The translations under genes were made by a program, and so were the position numbers. From NCBI RefSeq assembly GCF_016808095.1, contig NC_068976.1, positions 18,446,371-18,510,370 on the forward strand: a DNA stretch of 64,000 nucleotides. The letters run 5' to 3'. This stretch comes from Vigna angularis. Taxonomy: Eukaryota > Streptophyta > Magnoliopsida > Fabales > Fabaceae. The notes below the pieces were generated by a model. That model was given only the letters and a program-made list of their open reading frames with translations, searched no databases and had not been told where the DNA came from. This document shows positions 1 through 12,853 of this stretch, piece by piece; position 1 is the first letter of the stretch; each line of letters opens with the position of its first letter.

Positions 1-1291
1 CAATCATTCGCATGTTTTTGGAGACAAATCAATACTATAAAACTTTCTTTTTTTCTATGTATATTGCACCAATACTAGAGTCACCTGTACAGAGAATAAA
101 TAGTAAACTTTTATCAGATATTTAAAATATCTTTTAAACGGGTTAGTTGTTTGTTTTTTTAATTTTATAGTAAATATTTTATTTATTTGTCAAAAAAGAA
201 ATATTCCGTTTTATTGAGTATGAACACCGACACTAAAATTAGCCCCGATTTTCTTTCAAATACAAGTGTTAATCACTTGTCATGAATGCTTCCGTTTGTC
301 ATTGTCGAAAATGGGTCATTTTATTGAAAATATTTTTAAATGAAATAACCTTTTGAGAGAATTTAAATCCAATTTCTTTCTATAAAATACATTTCAACGT
401 CTAGTTGCAAATAAAATCTCATAGAAAATTAAAAATTTATTATAAGACTATATTATAAAATAACCGGGTTTGATCAGAAGAAAAATATGATTGTTATTCT
501 TTTAAAAAGTTGTTTTTGCGGCTAATCTTTCAACTACTTTATTGAAGTCCCACATCGTAAAGTACATATTAATTAATCTAAATCCCACCCTTATTTTAAT
601 TTCCAATGTGAGTCAAATTTGCTCATGATACTAATGTTAAGGTTAAAATCATCTCTTAACTAAACAAAATAGTACAAAAATCATCTTGGATCTGAGTAAA
701 TTGAAGTATGAGTACCTTATCTTTGTCCCCATAGTTAACAACAATGTTTATGGTATATCATTTTAATACCATTTTTATCATTAAATAAAATCTAGGTTTC
801 AATCATAATCTAAACTGTTTACCAATAATTGCATCAAACACTGGGAAGTGTAATGAAAAGAGAAAAGAAAATGGTGTGAAACTGAAAGATTAGATTAGTG
901 GAAAGCGGGGCCGATGAGCGTCGGTGGGATTATTCACTCCAACAACAGAAAAATAATTTCCTGTTCAAAACATTCAGGTTGTTTAAAATATCCTAATCCT
1001 TATGCAATTATTTTCTCATTTTTTTAAAATAAAATGAATTTACATTATATAAGAGTATATTTTATGGAGGGAAAAAGATGAATTACATTTAAAGATAGTA
1101 AAAGAAGATGGTAAGATTATGTGAAAAAATAAGGTGTGATGATGTGTGTGATGAGTAATAAAGGATGATGGGGTCCATCTCCTACCCAATCCCAAGCTGT
1201 CATTGTTTGTCAGCACAGAAAAAACTCAAAATGAAAAGAAAACCACAGAACAGAATAGGAAGATAGATAAATGAAGATGCTTTACTTTTAC
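1..1291. other. AT-rich upstream region of the FLA gene
   Basis: No coding region is visible. The stretch is AT-rich, with a more mixed segment from about 840 to 1260 that is probably the FLA promoter. At 547-557 there is an 11-mer GTCCCACATCG, identical to the plant snRNA upstream element. No snRNA follows it, and the surrounding 540-660 looks like a remnant of a dispersed repeat. Confidence 0.5.
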
Positions 1292-1298
1292 TTATAAA
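1292..1298 (+). promoter_or_regulatory. Probable TATA box of the FLA gene
   Basis: TTATAAA lies about 110 bases before the FLA start codon. It is followed by a long pyrimidine-rich (CT/CTT) leader from about 1312 to 1395, typical of strongly transcribed plant genes. Inferred from motif and position only. Confidence 0.55.
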
Positions 1299-1405
1299 CC
1301 CACACTCATACTCTCTTCTCTTCTGCATTCTTTACACTCTTTCTCTCTCTCTTTCTCTCTATCTATCTTTCTTTCTTTCTTCTTCTTCTTTCCCTGATCC
1401 TCCAA

Positions 1406-2626
1406 ATGAAGAACCTTCTCTTACTTTTTCCCTTTCTCTTTCTCCTCCTCTCCTCCGCCGTCAATGGCGCTCACAACATCACGCACATCCTCGAGAAACA
1501 CCCGGGCTTCTCCACCTTCAACCACTACCTCACCGTCACACACCTCGCCGACGAGATAAACCGCCGCCAGACTATCACCGTGCTCGCCATCGACAATGGC
1601 GCCATGAACTCCCTCCTCGACAAGCACCTCACCCTCCCCACCCTCAAAAACGTCCTCTCCCTCCACGTACTCGTCGACTACTTCGGCGCCAAGAAGCTCC
1701 ACCAGATCAACAACAGCACCACCCTCGTCTCCTCCATGTTCCAGGCCACCGGAGCAGCAGCCGGAACCTCCGGCTACGTCAACATCACCAACCTCAAGGG
1801 CGGCAAGGTGGGCTTCGCCGCCGAGGACAACGACGGCTCCCTCCACTCCTTCTTCGTCAAGTCCCTCCAAGAATTCCCCTACTACATCTCCGTCCTCCAA
1901 ATCAGCAACCCCATAAACTCCGCCGACGCCGAAGCCCCCACCGCCGCACCCTCCGCCATCGACCTCATATCAATTATGTCCAAACAAGGCTGCAAGTCCT
2001 TCGCCGACCTTCTTAGAGGCTCCAAAGCGCTTCCGGCTTTCAAAGAAAGCATCGACGGCGGCTTGACGGTTTTCTGCCCCACCGACAGCGCCGTCAACGG
2101 GTTCGCTCCCAAGTACAAGAACCTCACCGACTCGCAAAAAGTTTCACTCTTGTTGTACCACGGCGTTCCCCTTTACGAGTCCCTGCAGATGCTGAAGTCC
2201 AGCAACGGCCTCATGAACACTCTCGCCACCGAGGGAGCCAACAAGTACGATTTCACCGTCCAGACTGACGGCGAAGACGTGAGTCTGAAGACGAAGGTGA
2301 ACACTGTCAGCATAATCGGCACGCTCATAGATCAAGACCCCTTCGTGGCCTACAAGATCAACAAGGTCTTGATGCCCAGAGAGTTGTTCAAGGCCTCCGA
2401 CGCCGACGACGAAGCACCCGCAGAGTCACCAAAGCCTTCCAAGAAGAAGGGCAAGAAGGGAGTGCACGATTCCGCCGCCGATGCTCCCGCCGACGGACCC
2501 TCGTCGGATTCCGAAGATCAGAAAGCCGCCGATGAAGACAGCAACAATGTAAGTGGATTGCACGACGGCGTAAGATTGGTGTCGGCGGCGTTGTTCAGTG
2601 TGTTGATTGGATTTTTGGTTCTATGA
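1406..2626 (+). CDS. FLA: Fasciclin-like arabinogalactan protein (FLA1/FLA2-type), GPI-anchored
   Basis: Intronless 406-residue protein. Residues 1-21 form a hydrophobic signal peptide ending before AHNITHI. Two fasciclin (FAS1) domains follow, roughly residues 22-175 (H1-like TVLAIDNGAMNSLL; H2-like LHVLVDYFGAKKLHQI) and 190-330 (H1-like LTVFCPTDSAVNGF). An Ala/Pro linker (EAPTAAPSAI) separates them. A Ser/Pro/Lys-rich arabinogalactan-type segment (residues 335-380) precedes a hydrophobic C-terminus (VSAALFSVLIGFLVL) expected to be replaced by a GPI anchor. Family members are extracellular glycoproteins of the plasma membrane and wall, involved in adhesion and wall architecture. Length and domain order match Arabidopsis FLA1/FLA2. 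The first 800 bases are strikingly C-ending at third codon positions, unlike the other genes here. The first ATG after the CT-rich leader is used. Which FLA paralogue this is cannot be settled by eye. Confidence 0.93.
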   Translation: MKNLLLLFPFLFLLLSSAVNGAHNITHILEKHPGFSTFNHYLTVTHLADEINRRQTITVLAIDNGAMNSLLDKHLTLPTLKNVLSLHVLVDYFGAKKLHQINNSTTLVSSMFQATGAAAGTSGYVNITNLKGGKVGFAAEDNDGSLHSFFVKSLQEFPYYISVLQISNPINSADAEAPTAAPSAIDLISIMSKQGCKSFADLLRGSKALPAFKESIDGGLTVFCPTDSAVNGFAPKYKNLTDSQKVSLLLYHGVPLYESLQMLKSSNGLMNTLATEGANKYDFTVQTDGEDVSLKTKVNTVSIIGTLIDQDPFVAYKINKVLMPRELFKASDADDEAPAESPKPSKKKGKKGVHDSAADAPADGPSSDSEDQKAADEDSNNVSGLHDGVRLVSAALFSVLIGFLVL

Positions 2627-5600
2627 GAGTATGATAACACAATAATGGTAAAGTCCCATGGAGTGTCGGTAGTATACAGCTGTGGTCAACCATCATTTCA
2701 AAGATTCTTTTCTTTCTTTTTCTTTATATGTGAAGCAAATAAAACAGTGGCACCGACATGTTTGAGGCCATGTGTACCTTTTTTTTTTCTTTCTCTTATG
2801 TTAGTGTTACAGGTTTTGTATTTATTGTCTGCTTGTTTTTTTTTTATTATTTAATTTCCATTTTCTTCCTTCTTGAGTGTGGGTAGATCTGGTTTGTGGT
2901 ACCTGCCAGCTGGGATGTGTTCATATAAACAGTTTTTATTTTAATTTGGTTAGATTTTAATGCGTTGTATTGTATTGTATTCTTCTCCATTCTTCTATGT
3001 CATAATTATTCTTGCATGGGATTCTACTCTTTCATTTTCATCACATATATTATAAACTAATCAGATTCTTGAAAATGATTAGTTAATAATGATTATGTGA
3101 CGAAAGTAAGCGCAGATTTTTGTATAATAATGCAAATAGGATCTGAACTTGCACCTGCTTAACACTGTTTCAGTTCTGGTAATTTGAATTAGGTGAAGAT
3201 TATCTTAGGAAGTTTCTTTTTTAGTTATTACTAAATTTCGTTAGTTTCCTTTTGTTTAAACGATTTGCAGCATTTTCCTTTAAAGCGGTATTTGTTATCA
3301 GAAGAGGGACTATAAATAAAGAAATAAAGAAATAAAATTTAATTTTTGCTTGTTTAGTAAATTAAAAATAAATTAAATACAGCATAAATGCTATTATATA
3401 ATTTGATTTATTTAACTAAAAAAATATAAAAAAATATGTACATAATTAAAATGTATGAAAATAATATAATAATTCTCCTCCCTTGTCTGTGGAACCAATT
3501 TTGTCGGTATCATCCCTCCTAAATAAATGTCGCTAATCTACGCACCAAATGTTGTACCTTTGACTAATGAAGTAAACAAGAGTTAAATAAGTTTTTTAAC
3601 TTCTTTTTTGCTTGTATATTAAGCAGTGGCATAGCATTTTAATTCCAAGTATTTATTTCCCAAACACTAAGATTTCTTTCAGAAGTTTAATTTATGAGAA
3701 TCAAGGTTTAAAAATTGCGGTCACAATATCATATTTTTGGAGAATTTAAGAACAGAAAATTATTGCGGTATCTCCCTCAAATTATCTTTTTTTTTCTTTA
3801 AAAAAATAATTTAAGTAATTGTTTTGTGTGTAGAAGCGAACATCACCAATGAGAATTCAGTTGTACCTGCTAAAAAAATTAGTCAAGTTCAATTAAACGG
3901 TTAAAACTTTAATAAATACGTAATTAAAATTTTAATAATCATATTTTTAATGTTTTATAATTTTTTATATGAATTTTGATTAAAATCAGTCTAATCATAT
4001 TACAGTCAGTTCTATTTAAATCTGATTATTTATGTTTGAATTAATTATATAATTAATTAATTCTGATCACAATTACAGTCACATTCTATTTAAATCTGAT
4101 TATTTATGTTTAGATTAATTAAATAATTAATTGATTTCTATCACAATTAAAGTCACATTCTATTTAAATCTAATTATTTATGTTTAAATTAATTAAATAA
4201 TTAATTAATTTTGAACACAATCAATTGATCTCTTTTGGTCTCTTCTATATTTAGACGATTAGTCATGTTATCTAAACCGGTATATAAGATACATAGTAAT
4301 CATAATAAAATTTGGGTGAAAAACTATTTTATTTACAAACTTATGAATCCGTTAGGCAAGAGTCTTAGTGTTTTTTCCTTTGATTTTTTTCTTGTATTTA
4401 TAATTATTTTTTGTTTTTAATTTTGCATTTAGATTTTTTTTCATTAAAAATCCACAATACTTTATTTTCTTTTTTATTACTTAACTCATTGATTTTTTTT
4501 AGTTACTGCATTGAATTTACCGTCTATTAAAACAGTAACACTTAAAATAGGATAACTGTATTGAACACTTAGGCCAAGTTCATACTAACTCGATACCTGA
4601 GTAATTAATAATATAGAGCAAGAATAGAATGATAATTATTTACATTCATTTGATACATTTAACAAAAATAAAATAGTTTTAAAAAAATAAAACTTTTATA
4701 ATTTTTTAAAAAGAAAAAAATAAAAAATAAAAAAAAAATATATCAAAATGAATGTAAAAAAATTATGTGTCTCAAATAATATTTTTCGATAATATAAAGA
4801 AATCAACTTCAGAAAACAGTGCACAAATATCAGATAAGATATTTTTGCTTGCAAATTTTGGTGAACCTTATACCAACAATGGTTAGTGCCACGTTTCCTT
4901 CTCAGTATCCATTGGTTCCATTTCTAATCAGTTCTGCATTCGAGACATTTCTAGCTGCTTCACTTAGTACTTTTCCAGGGAAGGGAACATTTTGCATATA
5001 TATACATTTTTCCTCTGCATCACTCTCAGTCATTAATATATCTTTTACTTAAGATTGATACAAAAACATAATTGAAAATGTACTATTATTGCAGTTATTA
5101 ATTATACAATCGCAGGGGATCCGTATGCTGTACAACTACCAACAGACACGGATTCTCTATAATCACAACAGTGACTACTTCAAATCTTAACCATAAAAAA
5201 CAACAGTGCCTACTTCCTAGTTCAAACAAAAAGTGTCTGTTCTTTTTAGCATCTTTTTCTACCTGTGCACACTTACTTTCTTTCTACCTTAACACTCTGC
5301 ATATCGATGTGTTGTGTCTATTGTTGCAGCAGATTCAATAGAAAGTCTCGCAGGCCCCACTTATTTCAACTTTTACCATGTGACAGTAAAAAAATGAGAG
5401 TTCAATTTATCTAAGCAATCGGTTTTTTTTTCTTTTTTTCACTCTCTAGCACCTTCAAACAGAACATAAAAGTTACTGTCCAAGACTATGGTCTCAGATT
5501 TCAAAAATAATGCTGCATGAATATTTTCAACTTATAACATCCTAGCTTGTATTTATCTCGCTTTTGTCTCTATCTATCTAGGTGTCTACTATCCATAAAT

Positions 5601-5650
5601 GTTCTCCATATAGTTTACAAGTATATGTAGAGGAAACTTGCAAGGAAATG
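2627..5650. other. Convergent intergenic region between FLA and the Nudix gene
   Basis: Holds the FLA 3' UTR (to about 2960) and AT-rich DNA. It contains a three-copy 74-bp tandem repeat at about 3995-4222 and an A-rich tract near 4660-4760. The segment 4810-5450 is less AT-biased, but no reading frame in it is recognisable. Confidence 0.5.
3995..4222. repeat. Tandem repeat, three copies of about 74 bp
   Basis: The block TTCTATTTAAATCT recurs at 4010, 4084 and 4158, an exact spacing of 74 bases. Each copy continues with a TTATTTATGTTT and an AATTAATTAA stretch. The copies differ by a few substitutions. No coding potential or terminal inverted repeats were seen. Confidence 0.8.
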
Positions 5651-8600
5651 TCAAGCTTGGTCTTGTTTGGAAGCTAACAAAAGGCTGGCATCCCTGTTGC
5701 TAAGATACAGATAGGTTTTTTTGCCAGATGAAGTACAAGTAGGCACGTTAGAAAAACCGGTGTAGTTGCCATCCAACTTTGAAGAACATATTTTTGCAAC
5801 AAAGTCAAATTGTTCATGTTCTTGCACAAAAGGCTGGGCAGCATAATCTTCAACTGGCATCCACTGAATGAAAAAACGACCCACATTAGTTAAAAGAAAA
5901 CTACTGAAATAACAAAATTTTCTGGTAACAATGTCAAGATAGATTTATCAGCTTGCAGCCTTCGTTGAATAGGAGAAGTTTAGAATAAAAGCTCAAATTA
6001 AGTTGCATGCTAGAAACTTCTTTGTACACATTTTCTGTTGAAATTTCAGTTCATACATTTTTATTAATAACCACAAATGGCAACACGTTTTGCTAGTTAT
6101 AAGGAGTTGCAAATGAAATGGTAAAAACAACATTTGCACATCCTGTTTCACAATTATCAGGAAATTAACAGAGTGAAAGGTGAAATAATATGGTATTTCT
6201 TTTAGTAAACATGAAAGGCTATCCACTGAAATGAAAATGTAGCATAGCATCCTTAGAATGACAATTTATCTGAAAATCAGTGAGCTTCTCAATTGATACC
6301 TGCGCTGCCTCAATTTCTGAGGCCTGAATCTGAATGTCAGAGGATAGAGGTTCCAACATGCACACAAACATCAAATCTGATTTCCCGAAGAATGACTTAT
6401 GGCTTTGCCTGATACCAAAGAGATCAAGAACGTTTATGATTAATGAATGTGCTATTATCAAAAGAACACTATGCATAACATCCATCTTCCATGGCACCAC
6501 ATAATAGTTGATGAAGATAGTGTCGCAGTTTTACCTGAAAGCTAAAAGTTCAACAAACTTTGTCTCTATCTGAAAATAAGAATAAAAGCAATGGCATTAG
6601 ACTTGGAAACACTCCAAAAATTATGAAATAGATAATATAGAGGAATTACACTCTACTAAATTAAGTTCTGAAAAAATTAAGAAAACCCAAAACATTATCA
6701 GCGATAAAAGAAACAAATTAATCAGCTATGGGAGGATCTTATGGCATATGATATATATTAGTAAAGCGTGACAATTTATAAATATTAAATACACATGAAT
6801 GCTATTATTTTTACAAAATCTCAAGTGGAATTTAATTTACTCTAAAATATATATTATGTGTTTGCCTGCTTACCCCAGTCTCTTCTTTCACTTCTCTAAT
6901 TGCACCATCACAAAGATCCTCACCCTGCAAATTGAATTCAAAGTTCAAAACACACGAAAAGATAATTTTGAAGATAATAATTTCGTCTATAATAATTTTA
7001 ATATACTTCATTAACAACTCCTGTAGGCATCTTCCATAGAGCAGTGCCTCCGAATACGCCACTTTTTTCCTGAACCACAAGTATCTGTCAAACAAAAACA
7101 AGATAATTTCTCCTGTAACATTAGTATTATGAAACTCGAATGGTAACTGTAACAAGACATGTTTAATTAGTGCACAAAGCAGTAGGATAACCGCATAAAG
7201 AAGGTCGAAGGGTGAAACAGACAACAGGTGACAATGAAAGGGAAAAGGTTGATTGAACAAAGAAAAATAATTGCCCCTACGAAATATGGTTCTGTTCTGA
7301 CCATAGCTCAAAGGTCAGAAGTAGTCTAATAAAAAGTTTGTCCCCACACAGATGAAAGGATAATGTTATTCCCACGAGCGATTCTTTCACAACAATTTTT
7401 ATAATTTAAGAAAAACAGAAAGAAAAAGTTGTCCTAATACTTAGGAGAAGAAAATAATTTCCCGGAAATCATAAGAAAATGACAAGTCTAAGAAGTATTC
7501 TTACGTTTGGAATTTTTGTAATATATTGACAAAAATAACTCATTTTTTTTTTATTGAAAGATTAACTAATATTGAAGTCTCTCTTACATTTTGATATTTT
7601 CAATCAAATTTTTATTTAAAAAATTGTATTATCATATATCTATCTTTTTTTAATTGAATATATGTTATTTTATTTTGTTGTTAAGTGAATGATCTATCTA
7701 GTAATTTGCATGTCTATGCTTACATGTCTTTATATGAAAAATAAAAAATAATTTAAATAAATTTTAAATTTATTGCAAATATGAGTATTTTTAATTGAAT
7801 TTCTATGAAAGAATGTTCTAAAATCTTCATACTTTTCTAATAAGTTTCTGCTGTCAATTGGGATAATGTAATCATATGGGTTTTAATCTTAAGCACAATT
7901 TTTGACAATAAAAAAAAATCTTGAACATTAATCACTTTAACAAATGACATGTTTTCATATTATAAATTAAATATTAAAATAAAAATAAAATTAATAATAT
8001 GGAGACACTACATAATGACATCTAATCACAAATTGGTAAAGATAATTTTGATTATTGAACTAATTTTTTTATTGTGAAAGTTCGTGATGTTTTTATTGAG
8101 AGTACAACATCAAAAGACCCTATCATTCCATCTTATCCTGTTTGAGAGTAAAGGACTAAAGTAAAAAATATAGAAATTATAAACCTTCTATAGAATGTAA
8201 ATTTTTAATAAAGATTAAATTAAAAATACATACTTAAATTTATGAGAAACTTAATATTTCTTTTAACGATACAAAATATCAAATCAATAAACCCCACCTA
8301 ATAACAAAATTAAACCGTATATACTTAATTAAAAAATGTATATATGAAAGGGAGCAAGAATATTTAATCTGGACTCGATTAAAAATACCCAACATATTAG
8401 AGAATTAAAATTTAAGTCTTTCCTAAAAATAATCTCACTCGGAGGAAAGCTTACACTTCAACTAAAATAAATTGAAAAAAAAAATTACCTCTTTCTTGTC
8501 GTTAACGACAAAAACGGCAACACCCACGCGATGTGAAGCATTTGCAGGAAAGGTATCAGGAGTTTCTGGAATCCATCGCACAAGCATCAAATACTCTGGC

Positions 8601-9004
8601 TCAGCATGGTGATACTTAAATCCAGCCTAAAAAGGAAAGTGGCTTCTTAATTAAGAATTAGGCTTTCAAAATAAAGAAAGAATACAAAACAATTTTTTTT
8701 TTTACCTTGACAGCAGTATGAACAAGATTTGAATGCAGTATGGGCAATTTGAGCCAGACCCCTTTCTTTCTCTGCAAAAAACGCATTGGAAATAATTACT
8801 GAAGGTAACAAAAAATGTGTACTGCTTCTATTGGATTGAAAATGTTATGAATCAATTTACCTGTTGCTTCCAATTGTTCATTGAAGCTTCCAATATGGAA
8901 GAGAAGAGCTCAGAATCCACAGGCTCCTGATTCTCCAAGCTTACGACAACTCCTCCATAATGATCCTCAACAACACTAAGCAATTCAACCCTTTCAGCTT
9001 CCAT
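5651..9004 (-). CDS. Nudix hydrolase (plant NUDT2/NUDT10-like), 277 aa
   Basis: Eight coding exons, all GT-AG with phases that close: 9004-8861, 8771-8706, 8626-8489, 7084-7007, 6924-6874, 6569-6535, 6408-6300, 5863-5651. The Nudix box sits at residues about 138-160 (GVVNEGEDLCDGAIREVKEETG). It matches Gx5Ex7REVxEExG with all metal-binding glutamates present, and is split by the exon 4/5 junction. The N-terminal part (MEAERVELLSVVEDHYGG) and WKMPTGVVNEGED are typical of the plant cytosolic NUDT2/5/6/7/10 group, which hydrolyse ADP-ribose or NADH. Length matches these (about 280 aa). No transit peptide is evident, so it is probably cytosolic. A leader intron spans 9021-9163. The fourth intron on the way from the start is short, while that between exons 3 and 4 is 1.4 kb and AT-rich. 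Substrate preference cannot be read from sequence. Confidence 0.9.
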
Positions 9005-9020
9005 CTCTTCTTATTGTAAC

Positions 9021-9163
9021 CTAAAACTGGAACAGATTAGCAGCAAAACGTGGTTGCTAACAAAAAACGTTGAGCTTCAACGATTAGAGAAGCCATTTAT
9101 AATCTGCGAAAAGGTAACTCTTGTATGTGAATTGAAAATCATAGGTATCATAAAAAATGTTAC
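9021..9163 (-). other. Leader intron of the Nudix gene
   Basis: On the minus strand the donor GTAACATT follows TTCAAAG and the acceptor TTTTAG precedes GTTACAATAAG, 16 bases before the start codon. The 5'-UTR exon would run from 9164 to about 9250. Confidence 0.6.
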
Positions 9164-9910
9164 CTTTGAATGAAAAGCATCCGCGTTACTTGATGAGAAC
9201 GCTGAAATGATGAGCTTTCTTGACCCTTCAAATCTCTGAATCGTCATCCAGAACGAAACTCCATCTAAAATTCTAGGTTGACTAGTTAAATGTAAGAAAT
9301 TAATTATTCATGACTTCAGTATGAGAACGACAGAAGGACACAAACATAACATTTCATTCTTCAACTACTTTTCAACGCGTTAGGTTAACTGCTTCACGGA
9401 ATTTATGAATCTCGTGTTTGGAAAATTTTATCTATTTGCTGCTTTTTCTTTATATATGATTATTTTTAATCACCTTTGAAGATTTATAATTTACTTTTTA
9501 AAAGAAAATTATTTTATGAATATATTTGGGCAGTATTGAAATGAAACCTAGGTTAGGAACAGTCATTGTTTACCAAGTTCGCTAAGTAGTTAAAGATTTG
9601 TATTGTTATTGTTCTTTCTAGTAAATTTCCTTTGTTGCCTATTGCAAACCATGAATGCGTCACCTTACTATTACAAACCTAATCCAACATTGCAAGCCAT
9701 GTCAATCTTTAATGCTACCATGCAATTGTTTGTGCAAGTTGAAAGTTTGTATGGCATTAAACAGTCATCTCAAAGCCATAGCTAGGCAGGCAAACCAATT
9801 TCCATCATACACTTAATAGATTTAATCCCGACTCAGTTACCAAGTTACAACATATTGTCCTAAATAATTGAATGATAGGGTACACCTAGTTATCACCATG
9901 CTCTTCTGTG
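9021..9910. other. Intergenic region between the Nudix 5' end and the RRP42 3' end
   Basis: About 0.65 kb of this is true spacer, holding the Nudix promoter and the RRP42 3' UTR. A 60-codon plus-strand frame at 9603-9785 has no recognised similarity and no splice context, so it is not called a gene. Confidence 0.5.
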
Positions 9911-11897
9911 TCATGACTCGTCTTCAGCTTCAGCAGAAGCAATTTCTGAATCCAATTTGTTCATTAATTGCTCGCTTACATGCTTGGCAACAGATATCAT
10001 ATCAAGAATGATGCTTGGATCCAGCCCTACACCTCCTCGTTTGGTTATGCCACAGATGTGCCCTTGCCTATTAACAGAGATGGAAACGGCAGAGTTCATT
10101 TGTGATTCCTCTTCTGACGTTGCATCCACAATATAGTGCCTCCCAATCTAGAAAGGAGAGATGGTAAGAAACTATCACAATTATGGTCAAAAAGAGAAGA
10201 TAACACATGCTATACCTTAGTTAGTGTAACTATAACAGGGACTCCAGATGTGTCAAACTGCAGAAACTCCTCGTCGCTTACATCAACTTCTGGTTGCTCA
10301 TCGTTGGATGCTCCAGCAGCAACTTGGACTCTTGGAATACCTGTATTGCACAAAGCAGCCTAAAAGAACAATAGTTATTAGCTGCATTGGGGTTTTTCCA
10401 GTTAATTTTGAAAATATGTTTGCATATGGTATTAAGGAAATCCATGAGAAAAATCTCATGAAACTGACAGCAATTTGGTCTGTGATATTATAAAGACTAC
10501 AGAAAACAGCTAGTAAAAGGATAGTTTTAACTTTAGCTATATGAAACAACTAGATAAGAGACTACAAGGTTTAGGTATCTAACTTTTAACCGTTTCCTTA
10601 TATAAGTCTTTTCAAACAGCCCACACAGTATCAATGGCCAAACTATGGTAAATGAACAAGAAAACTTGAAAAGTAAACATTTAAAAATGACAACATCAGA
10701 AAAGGATGACCTCTGCAATGCTAATTATTATAACCACAAATCCACCACCATAATCTTTCCCAGCTTTTATGGTATATCATTCTATTTTTCATTTTAGGTT
10801 GTACCTTAATGGCAGCGCCTAGAGCATCCAACAAATTTCCATCTGAACTAACAACAAGCCCATCAATGTAAAGATCCCAACAAATTTTTCCTTCAACCAC
10901 AATAAGTGATGAAAGGTCAACTCCAGCACCTGAGGAAAAAAACCACGAGCCCAACATATATATTAAAAAGAGGCAACAACAAGGAAGGAAAATGATATGG
11001 TAGTGATCATAATCTTCACCCAAGAAGGAAATAGACCTGCTCCACTTTTACCACCCAAGAGACAGTCTTGAAGAGCATTTGACAGCTCTGCTGCCAATTC
11101 ATCACCCCCTCTACCCTATATACAAGCCAGAGAAAGAGTACCAAATAGAATAGTAATTTTGAAACATTAGAAGCCATATATTGAACAAAAATGACAAATA
11201 ACACAACGATAATAGAAAACATTAAAATGGATGAAAATGTAAAGGTTATTAATCCAATGCACCATTTAACTATAATTAAAGCTTTTAAGGATTAATTTAT
11301 TTGGTATGCTATCAATTTCAATGATCATGGTACTTAAAGTTGAATGACATGAAAAAAGAAGCAAGAAAAATAATAGAATACGCAACCTCAAAGGCTGGCT
11401 CTGCAGTCGAACTGCAATCAATATATATAGAGACTTTTCCTTTGTCAGGTTGCAACAAGCTTGGCTTTCCAAGTTCAGCCTGCATTGTGTAGCCAATATA
11501 TCATGGTTAGTAAAATAACACGTTCAATTTACAAAAATTGTTCATAGTATTAATATTAAACAAAAGGATATTGCAATTTAAAACATAAGAGACAAACATT
11601 TTAACTTTTAACCAACCTTAATACTGGCAATGACATCTGTGGCACCCATTCTGACTCGAGCTGAACCATTTGCCTGCCAAGCAGTTAGTTTATCAAAGAA
11701 GAGATTAGAACTATTTAAAAAGAAAATTTTAAATGGTCTGCCAGCCAAATGCCAAATGATTAAAGTATTACCTGGGGAATCACTCCAGTTTCAACCAAGA
11801 TTGGTCGATATGTCAATCTCTTTCTACCATCACATCGAAGATCATGAGCAATGCCACCTTGTATGAAATGTTTTTCTCCGAGAGATAAACCCACCAT
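9911..11897 (-). CDS. RRP42: Exosome complex component RRP42 (RNase PH-like ring subunit)
   Basis: Seven coding exons with matching phases: 11897-11772, 11673-11617, 11479-11387, 11115-11037, 10929-10805, 10359-10216, 10147-9911, giving 286 residues. The N-terminus (GGIAHDLRCDGRKRLTYRP) is the RNase PH-domain opening. GSARVRMGATDVIASIK, DLSSLIVVEGK, WDLYIDGLVVSSDGN and LLDALGAAIK are hallmark RRP42/EXOSC7 segments. The protein is one of six RNase PH-fold subunits forming the ring of the nuclear and cytoplasmic exosome, which threads RNA for 3'-5' decay and rRNA processing. RRP42 itself is structural in known eukaryotic exosomes. The start ATG lies two bases inside its exon, after an acceptor. 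Length is close to human EXOSC7 (291). Confidence 0.93.
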
Positions 11898-11899
11898 AC

Positions 11900-12853
11900 C
11901 TGTAAAACAAGATTTCCTCTTTTGAAACTTTGTAACTACAAGTACAAATCGGAAACTCTTAAATACTGTGTTATAAACTATTTCTGTATCAAGCCTAATT
12001 GTCAAGCCAAGATAGCAGTGTACCACTATGTTACAGTCTAAGTTGTAAGTATATACTTTCTGATTATCCATATTATTGCTGATGGGAACAAAATGATCTT
12101 ATTAATAAAGTGTATCCCTTCTCAATTCAAATTCTTAGTATTTGAATACATCTCAGAAGCATGCTTCCCTCCATGCGGAACAATATAGTCTAAAATCATT
12201 TAGAATGATTTTCCCAACCTGCCGTTTGAGTTACCAAAAAGCAGAAAGTCATTAAATTGAAATAAGGAAACCAATCCTGACTCAGATATCTCAAATGGTT
12301 GTCATCATTGGCTATTTCTTCCACTGATTTGTCAAACAAACTCTCTTTCGATACACAGGCAATTAAAAAAATTAACTCAACTGTTAAAAGTTCTAACGGA
12401 TACACTCTAATAAAAAAATCAGGTTCACAAGACAAAAACACAAATAATAGGTCTCTGGCCTTATAATAAAAAACATAGCCAACCAAAGAGGCCCAAAATT
12501 TTGAATTATCAAATAAATCCAAGCGCAAGGGACCTGAGTTTCGAGGAGCACTACAAAGCCACATCTTAAACACTAAAAATAGAGAACACAAAACTTACGG
12601 GACCTGAATTTTCTTGCACACTGAAACCAACCATCATAATATTTACAAAGCATTTGAAGACCAAAATGGCATTCCAAGGTCCAACCTCAGGACCACAATA
12701 TTCAGGGGTTAGCCAAACTACCCCAGATAACAGCATATACAAGCATTAAAAAGACTATAAACACATCAACCAAAAGTAAGATCATCGAGAAATCACATAG
12801 CTTACGGTACACGTGCAAGATAAAAATCTTAAATTGAAAAAATTGTTAAGAAC
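11900..12853 (-). other. Leader intron of RRP42
   Basis: The minus-strand acceptor TTTTACAG lies just before the start exon. The proposed donor GTTCTTAAC follows CCGAATTCAG at 12854. The 5'-UTR exon would then be 12854 to about 12985. Open frames inside it lack recognisable similarity. Confidence 0.55.

Noticed and set aside
547..557. GTCCCACATCG, matching the plant snRNA upstream sequence element
   Set aside because: No snRNA body or correctly spaced TATA follows. The flanks resemble a dispersed repeat in which this word is common.
1421..1900. 159-codon minus-strand frame opposite the FLA gene
   Set aside because: Its composition (Glu/Val/Gly-rich) is the mirror of the C-ending codons of FLA. 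No independent signal.
9603..9785. 60-codon plus-strand frame between the Nudix and RRP42 genes
   Set aside because: No recognisable domain, no splice or leader context, and length expected by chance in this much AT-rich DNA.
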